A stretch of 64,000 nucleotides of DNA. Source: UBA2357 sp002344625 (GTDB lineage Bacteria > Pseudomonadota > Gammaproteobacteria > Burkholderiales > Rhodocyclaceae). The translations under genes and the position numbers were made by a program. The notes below the pieces were generated by a model. The model had not been told where the DNA came from and did not search any database. It saw nothing but the letters and a program-made list of their open reading frames with translations. Of this stretch, positions 61,186 to 64,000 are shown in pieces; position 1 is the first letter of the stretch; each line of letters begins with the position of its first letter. The stretch covers positions 186,001 through 250,000 of the forward strand of contig CALKIH010000041.1 of the NCBI GenBank assembly GCA_937995335.1, written 5' to 3'.

Positions 61186-62151
61186 TCACCCGGGACGTTC
61201 CCGAAAAAGGCGCACACCCAGCAGGACGCCGAACACCAGTAGCGCAATGCCGACGATTTCATGCGCGGCCGGCAGGCGCGCATACCAGAAGAACGCGTAC
61301 AGCAAAGCCGCCAGCGTTTCGAACACGATGAGCTGCCCGAGCAATACGGCCGGCAAGAGATGGCTGGCCTTGTTCCACAGCAGCGTACCCAGCCACGAAG
61401 CCGCAAGCCCGGTCACCAGCATCAGGCCGACAAACAGCACCGGCTCGGGCCCCAGTGGCCACGCGAAAGCGGTGTCGCCACGGCCGGCAACCGCCGCCCA
61501 AACCGCGTAGGCAGCACCGGTCGACAACGCCAGCGGCAAGGTCGCCAGACCTTGCGCCGTGGCCCACGCCCGCGACATCCCGGGCGGACGCGCCTTCAAC
61601 CAGCGACTGTTGCGGATCGGATACCAGGTCCAGCACACCACCGCAAGCACGGCAAGCCCGAGGCCGGCGGCGTAGTCGACGACGGTGCTCGCCGGCACCT
61701 CGCCCGCATGCGTCGGCCCGAGCTGCACCACCATCAATCCGACGATGATGAGCAGCAGCGGCCACGCCAGCCGCCGCCACTCGAGCGCTTGTTCGACCCG
61801 GCCCGCACGTCGATCGAGCAGGTTGGCGGTCACGGCGATCACGACCGGCAGCGTACCGATGATGAGCGTCGGCATCGGCGCACCCGCCAGTTGGATCGCA
61901 CTCGCCAGAGCCGCGTAGTAGAGGATGTTGCCGATCAGCGAGAGCTTGGCCGCCTCGAACCAGTCCGCCCGCGACAGCTTCGCCAGCGCCACGCGGTCGA
62001 CCCAGGCCAAACCCAGCGCCAGGATGCCGAACGCCGTGTAGCGCCCGAACGCCAGCACAACGCCGGGGTAGTCGCCCAGCACCAGCGGCACGAGAAAGAC
62101 CAGCCCCCACAACAGGCCCGCACCGAGCGCGGCCAACACGCCAACCCACAT
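61186..62151 (-). CDS. DMT superfamily (EamA) transporter
   Basis: 321-residue inner membrane protein with about ten hydrophobic segments in two EamA repeats. AALGAGLLWGLVFLVPLVLG opens the first repeat, and WTWYPIRNSRWLKARP lies between repeats. The substrate is undefined. It sits between GST and HDOD genes on the same strand with 51- and 54-base gaps. Confidence 0.9.
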   Translation of the reverse strand: MWVGVLAALGAGLLWGLVFLVPLVLGDYPGVVLAFGRYTAFGILALGLAWVDRVALAKLSRADWFEAAKLSLIGNILYYAALASAIQLAGAPMPTLIIGTLPVVIAVTANLLDRRAGRVEQALEWRRLAWPLLLIIVGLMVVQLGPTHAGEVPASTVVDYAAGLGLAVLAVVCWTWYPIRNSRWLKARPPGMSRAWATAQGLATLPLALSTGAAYAVWAAVAGRGDTAFAWPLGPEPVLFVGLMLVTGLAASWLGTLLWNKASHLLPAVLLGQLIVFETLAALLYAFFWYARLPAAHEIVGIALLVFGVLLGVRLFRERPG

Positions 62152-62205
62152 CCGCTGCTCCTGACTCCGGACGAGCGGCGGACGCCGTCATCACGACAAC
62201 TGGAT

Positions 62206-63063
62206 TCAACCCGAAATTGCGGCCCGCATCTCCTGCCGCCCCTCGCGCACGTCCTCCATCAGGGCATCGAGGCGTTCGACCGGCAGCGGGTCGGCCAGCA
62301 GGCTTTCCCAGCGCCCGCGCCGCCCCCCGAGCAGGCTGTCGAAGGGGTTGGGGGACTCGCACGCGAGCGTGGCGGTGAAGACGATGTCAGAGAGCGTGCT
62401 TGGCGGCCAGACGCCACCGTAAGGATCTTCATAGTTGTACGCGTCGAGCACCAGATCGGGCAGCCCGAAATTCTCGAGGATCGCCCGGCCGATCGGGTCG
62501 CTCCAGATCGCGACGAATTCGCTGAAACGGTCGATATGCTCTTCCATCGCCGGAAACTCGGACGCGCGCGAAACCAGGTAGAACTGCCCGATATCGACCA
62601 TCATCCCGGCGAACAGCGCGGTGTCGGCCGGGACCGTCTTCACGTCCCGGGCAATCGCGTGCGCCCAGCAGGCCACATCCACCGAATGCAGCCACACGCC
62701 CGCGGCCACGATGCGCATGTTGCGCGAGCGATGATCCTGCGCGAGTTGCTCGGCCGCAACCGCGAACGCCACGCTGCGCACCGCCGACACCCCGACCCGC
62801 CGCACCGCGTTGGCGACGTCATCGACGATGCGCCCATACGGGTTCATCGCCAGGGTATTGGCCATGCGCACCAGGCGTGCACTCAGCACCGGTTCGGTCA
62901 CGATCACGCGCGCGATCTCGTCCAGCGACGAATCAGGGTCGTCCGCGAGCATCTTGATGCGCAAACTCGCATCGAAGGAGGTCGGGAAATTGAGGCTTCC
63001 GGTCTTGAGCTCGTCTTCTATTCTCGCCCCGAAGGCGGCGGCCTGCGCATCGAAGTCCTGCAT
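62206..63063 (-). CDS. HDOD domain protein
   Basis: 285-residue protein dominated by one HDOD domain (about 30-235): LNFPTSFDASLRIKMLADDP, ILVTEPVLSARLVRMANT-like and DVANAVRRVGVSAVRSVAFA. WLHSVDVACWAHAIARD and ALFAGMMVDIGQF are further family blocks. It lacks a catalytic HD pair, as HDOD proteins do. The ATG at 63063 has GGGAGG upstream; a longer frame to 63153 lacks family similarity. It is divergent from the TonB-dependent receptor. Confidence 0.9.
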   Translation of the reverse strand: MQDFDAQAAAFGARIEDELKTGSLNFPTSFDASLRIKMLADDPDSSLDEIARVIVTEPVLSARLVRMANTLAMNPYGRIVDDVANAVRRVGVSAVRSVAFAVAAEQLAQDHRSRNMRIVAAGVWLHSVDVACWAHAIARDVKTVPADTALFAGMMVDIGQFYLVSRASEFPAMEEHIDRFSEFVAIWSDPIGRAILENFGLPDLVLDAYNYEDPYGGVWPPSTLSDIVFTATLACESPNPFDSLLGGRRGRWESLLADPLPVERLDALMEDVREGRQEMRAAISG

Positions 63064-63213
63064 GACAACCTCCCGCGTGTTTGCTTGACCGGAAGTGTAA
63101 CGCGCAAGCGCGATCAAAGGGCGGAGAGCTCGATTCGTTCCGGGTATCACCACGCTCGGCCCGGCGCTTTGTGCGGAGTCCTCCCGTTGTATCCGCGGTA
63201 CAGCATGTAACTA

Positions 63214-63232
63214 GAGATTGCGAATCATTCCT
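63214..63232. promoter_or_regulatory. Candidate Fur box upstream of TonB-dependent receptor
   Basis: GAGATTGCGAATCATTCCT matches 12 of 19 positions of the Fur consensus, with the core TTGCGAATCATT typical of ferric-siderophore promoters. It ends 93 bases before the receptor start, which fits iron repression of that gene. Confidence 0.6.
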
Positions 63233-63325
63233 GTTTACATTATTGTTCAAATGATGTGCAGCCCTGCCAAACCGCTGCATATCTTTGAATCGACTCAAGC
63301 AAATCAACACAAGGACAACCATCAG

Positions 63326-64000
63326 ATGCCTGCCCGTAAGAATCCGTCGCCAGTCGCCGCCCTCGCCAGGGGTGGCAGGAGCCTGCTGAAAAGCCCGCTT
63401 CCCTTGCTCATGCTTGCCGGTCTGCCGGCACATGCGCAGGAGTCGGTCGAACTGCGCGAGGTGGTCGTATCCGCCTCCGGCTTCGAACAGGAGTTGCGGC
63501 AGGCACCTGCCTCGATCAGCGTCGTCACCCGTGAAGATCTCCAGACCCGGCAGTTTCGCGACCTCGCCGAGGCACTCAGGCATGTCGAAGGCGTGGACGT
63601 GCGCGGCGCAACCGGCAAGACCGGCGGCCTGAACATCAGCATCCGTGGCTTGCCCAGCGACTACACCCTGATCCTGATCGATGGGCGCCGCCAGAACGTG
63701 GCCGGCGACGTCACCCCCAACGGCTTCGGCGATGCGCACACCAGCTTCATGCCGCCGATCTCCGCGATCGAGCGTATCGAAGTGATCCGGGGACCGATGT
63801 CCACGCTGTACGGCTCCGACGCGATCGGCGGCGTGGTCAACATCATCACCCGCAAGGTGGGTACCGAATGGACCGGGACGGCCAGCGTCGATGCCAGCCT
63901 CCCCGAAAACAGTGACGAGGGCAAGTCTCAGAAGCTCAACCTCTACGCCAGCGGCCCGCTGGTGCAGGACACGCTGGGGCTGTCGCTGCGCGGCAACCTG
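63326..64000 (+). CDS. TonB-dependent siderophore/colicin receptor, 5' part only
   Basis: Partial gene, 225 codons to the window end and continuing beyond it. A signal peptide (about 1-37, PAHA-Q) is followed by the TonB box region ESVELREVVVSASGFEQEL and the plug domain (about 50-165) with AEALRHVEGVDVRG, SIRGLPSDYTLILIDGRRQ, ERIEVIRGPMSTLYGSDAIG and VVNIITRK. These resemble CirA/FepA/PfeA-type ferric-catecholate receptors. The barrel lies outside the window, so the ligand is uncertain. The upstream Fur-like box and the tonB-exbBD genes in the same window support an iron role. Confidence 0.92.
   Translation, partial: MPARKNPSPVAALARGGRSLLKSPLPLLMLAGLPAHAQESVELREVVVSASGFEQELRQAPASISVVTREDLQTRQFRDLAEALRHVEGVDVRGATGKTGGLNISIRGLPSDYTLILIDGRRQNVAGDVTPNGFGDAHTSFMPPISAIERIEVIRGPMSTLYGSDAIGGVVNIITRKVGTEWTGTASVDASLPENSDEGKSQKLNLYASGPLVQDTLGLSLRGNL

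Noticed and set aside
61261..63210. 649-codon open frame antisense to DMT transporter and HDOD genes
   Set aside because: Crosses two good genes and their gap. No domain signature.
1..64000. Mobile elements, prophage, CRISPR, toxin-antitoxin or tRNA-linked islands
   Set aside because: No transposase or integrase, no direct-repeat arrays and no tRNA-like cloverleaf noticed. Composition and gene order look uniformly chromosomal.

Overview
The window is 64 kb of high-G+C chromosomal DNA, densely packed with short gaps and overlapping start/stop codons. The gene set points to a betaproteobacterium, most probably a respiratory, denitrifier-type member of the Rhodocyclales (Azoarcus/Thauera/Zoogloea-like). 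Supporting features are Pil-Chp and twitching ATPase genes, a pyrR-pyrB-pyrC' operon, 6S RNA next to zapA, a long bimodular QueF, several c-type cytochromes and TonB/ExbBD. That placement is inferred from gene content, not from a search. I found no insertion sequence, prophage, CRISPR array, tRNA or rRNA.

Layout. 1-15.3 kb is housekeeping and motility: the 3' end of a ChpA/PilL hybrid kinase, photolyase, yqgE, ruvX, pyrR-pyrB-pyrC' (the dihydroorotase homologue has lost its metal ligands), yggT, proC, yggS, pilT, pilU, an RlmL-like rRNA methyltransferase, hemJ, a dehydratase/epimerase and a ferredoxin reductase. 15.3-20.9 kb is a signalling cluster: a degenerate EAL-HDOD protein, an HDOD-like histidine kinase, and a REC-PAS-GGDEF-EAL protein. 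20.9-22.3 kb carries a small cytochrome c and queF.

22.3-28.4 kb is a divergent metal locus around one near-palindromic Zur-type box at 25513-25529. To the left run a ZrgA-like His-rich protein, a MacB-type ABC ATPase and permease, and a DUF3299 protein. To the right run an unlisted 54-residue His-rich membrane peptide and znuC-znuB-znuA. Together they look like a high-affinity zinc uptake module with an accessory ABC system.

28.4-34.3 kb holds LysE and TauE exporters, 6S RNA with a strong terminator, zapA, a small coiled-coil protein, ilvD, yceH and lgt. 34.5-38.6 kb is a compact operon of a membrane c-di-GMP phosphodiesterase-type sensor, a porin-like protein and a PstS-like periplasmic protein.

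39.3-50.9 kb is an iron and respiration region: FAH hydrolase, Bfd-like ferredoxin, a 53-residue membrane peptide, tonB-exbB-exbD, a NapC/EB_dh fusion multiheme cytochrome, a cysteine-less Fur-family regulator, a diheme cytochrome c peroxidase, and a four-gene imelysin-diheme oxidoreductase-imelysin-DUF1513 operon behind a Fur-like box. 51.2-56.0 kb is a macA-macB-nodT type efflux operon. 56-63 kb contains azlCD, a zinc-ribbon/Sel1 membrane protein, a YgiQ radical SAM protein, a GST, a DMT transporter and an HDOD protein. The window ends inside a TonB-dependent receptor preceded by another Fur-like box. It therefore joins the energy-transducing system, the imelysin operon and the receptor into a plausible iron regulon.
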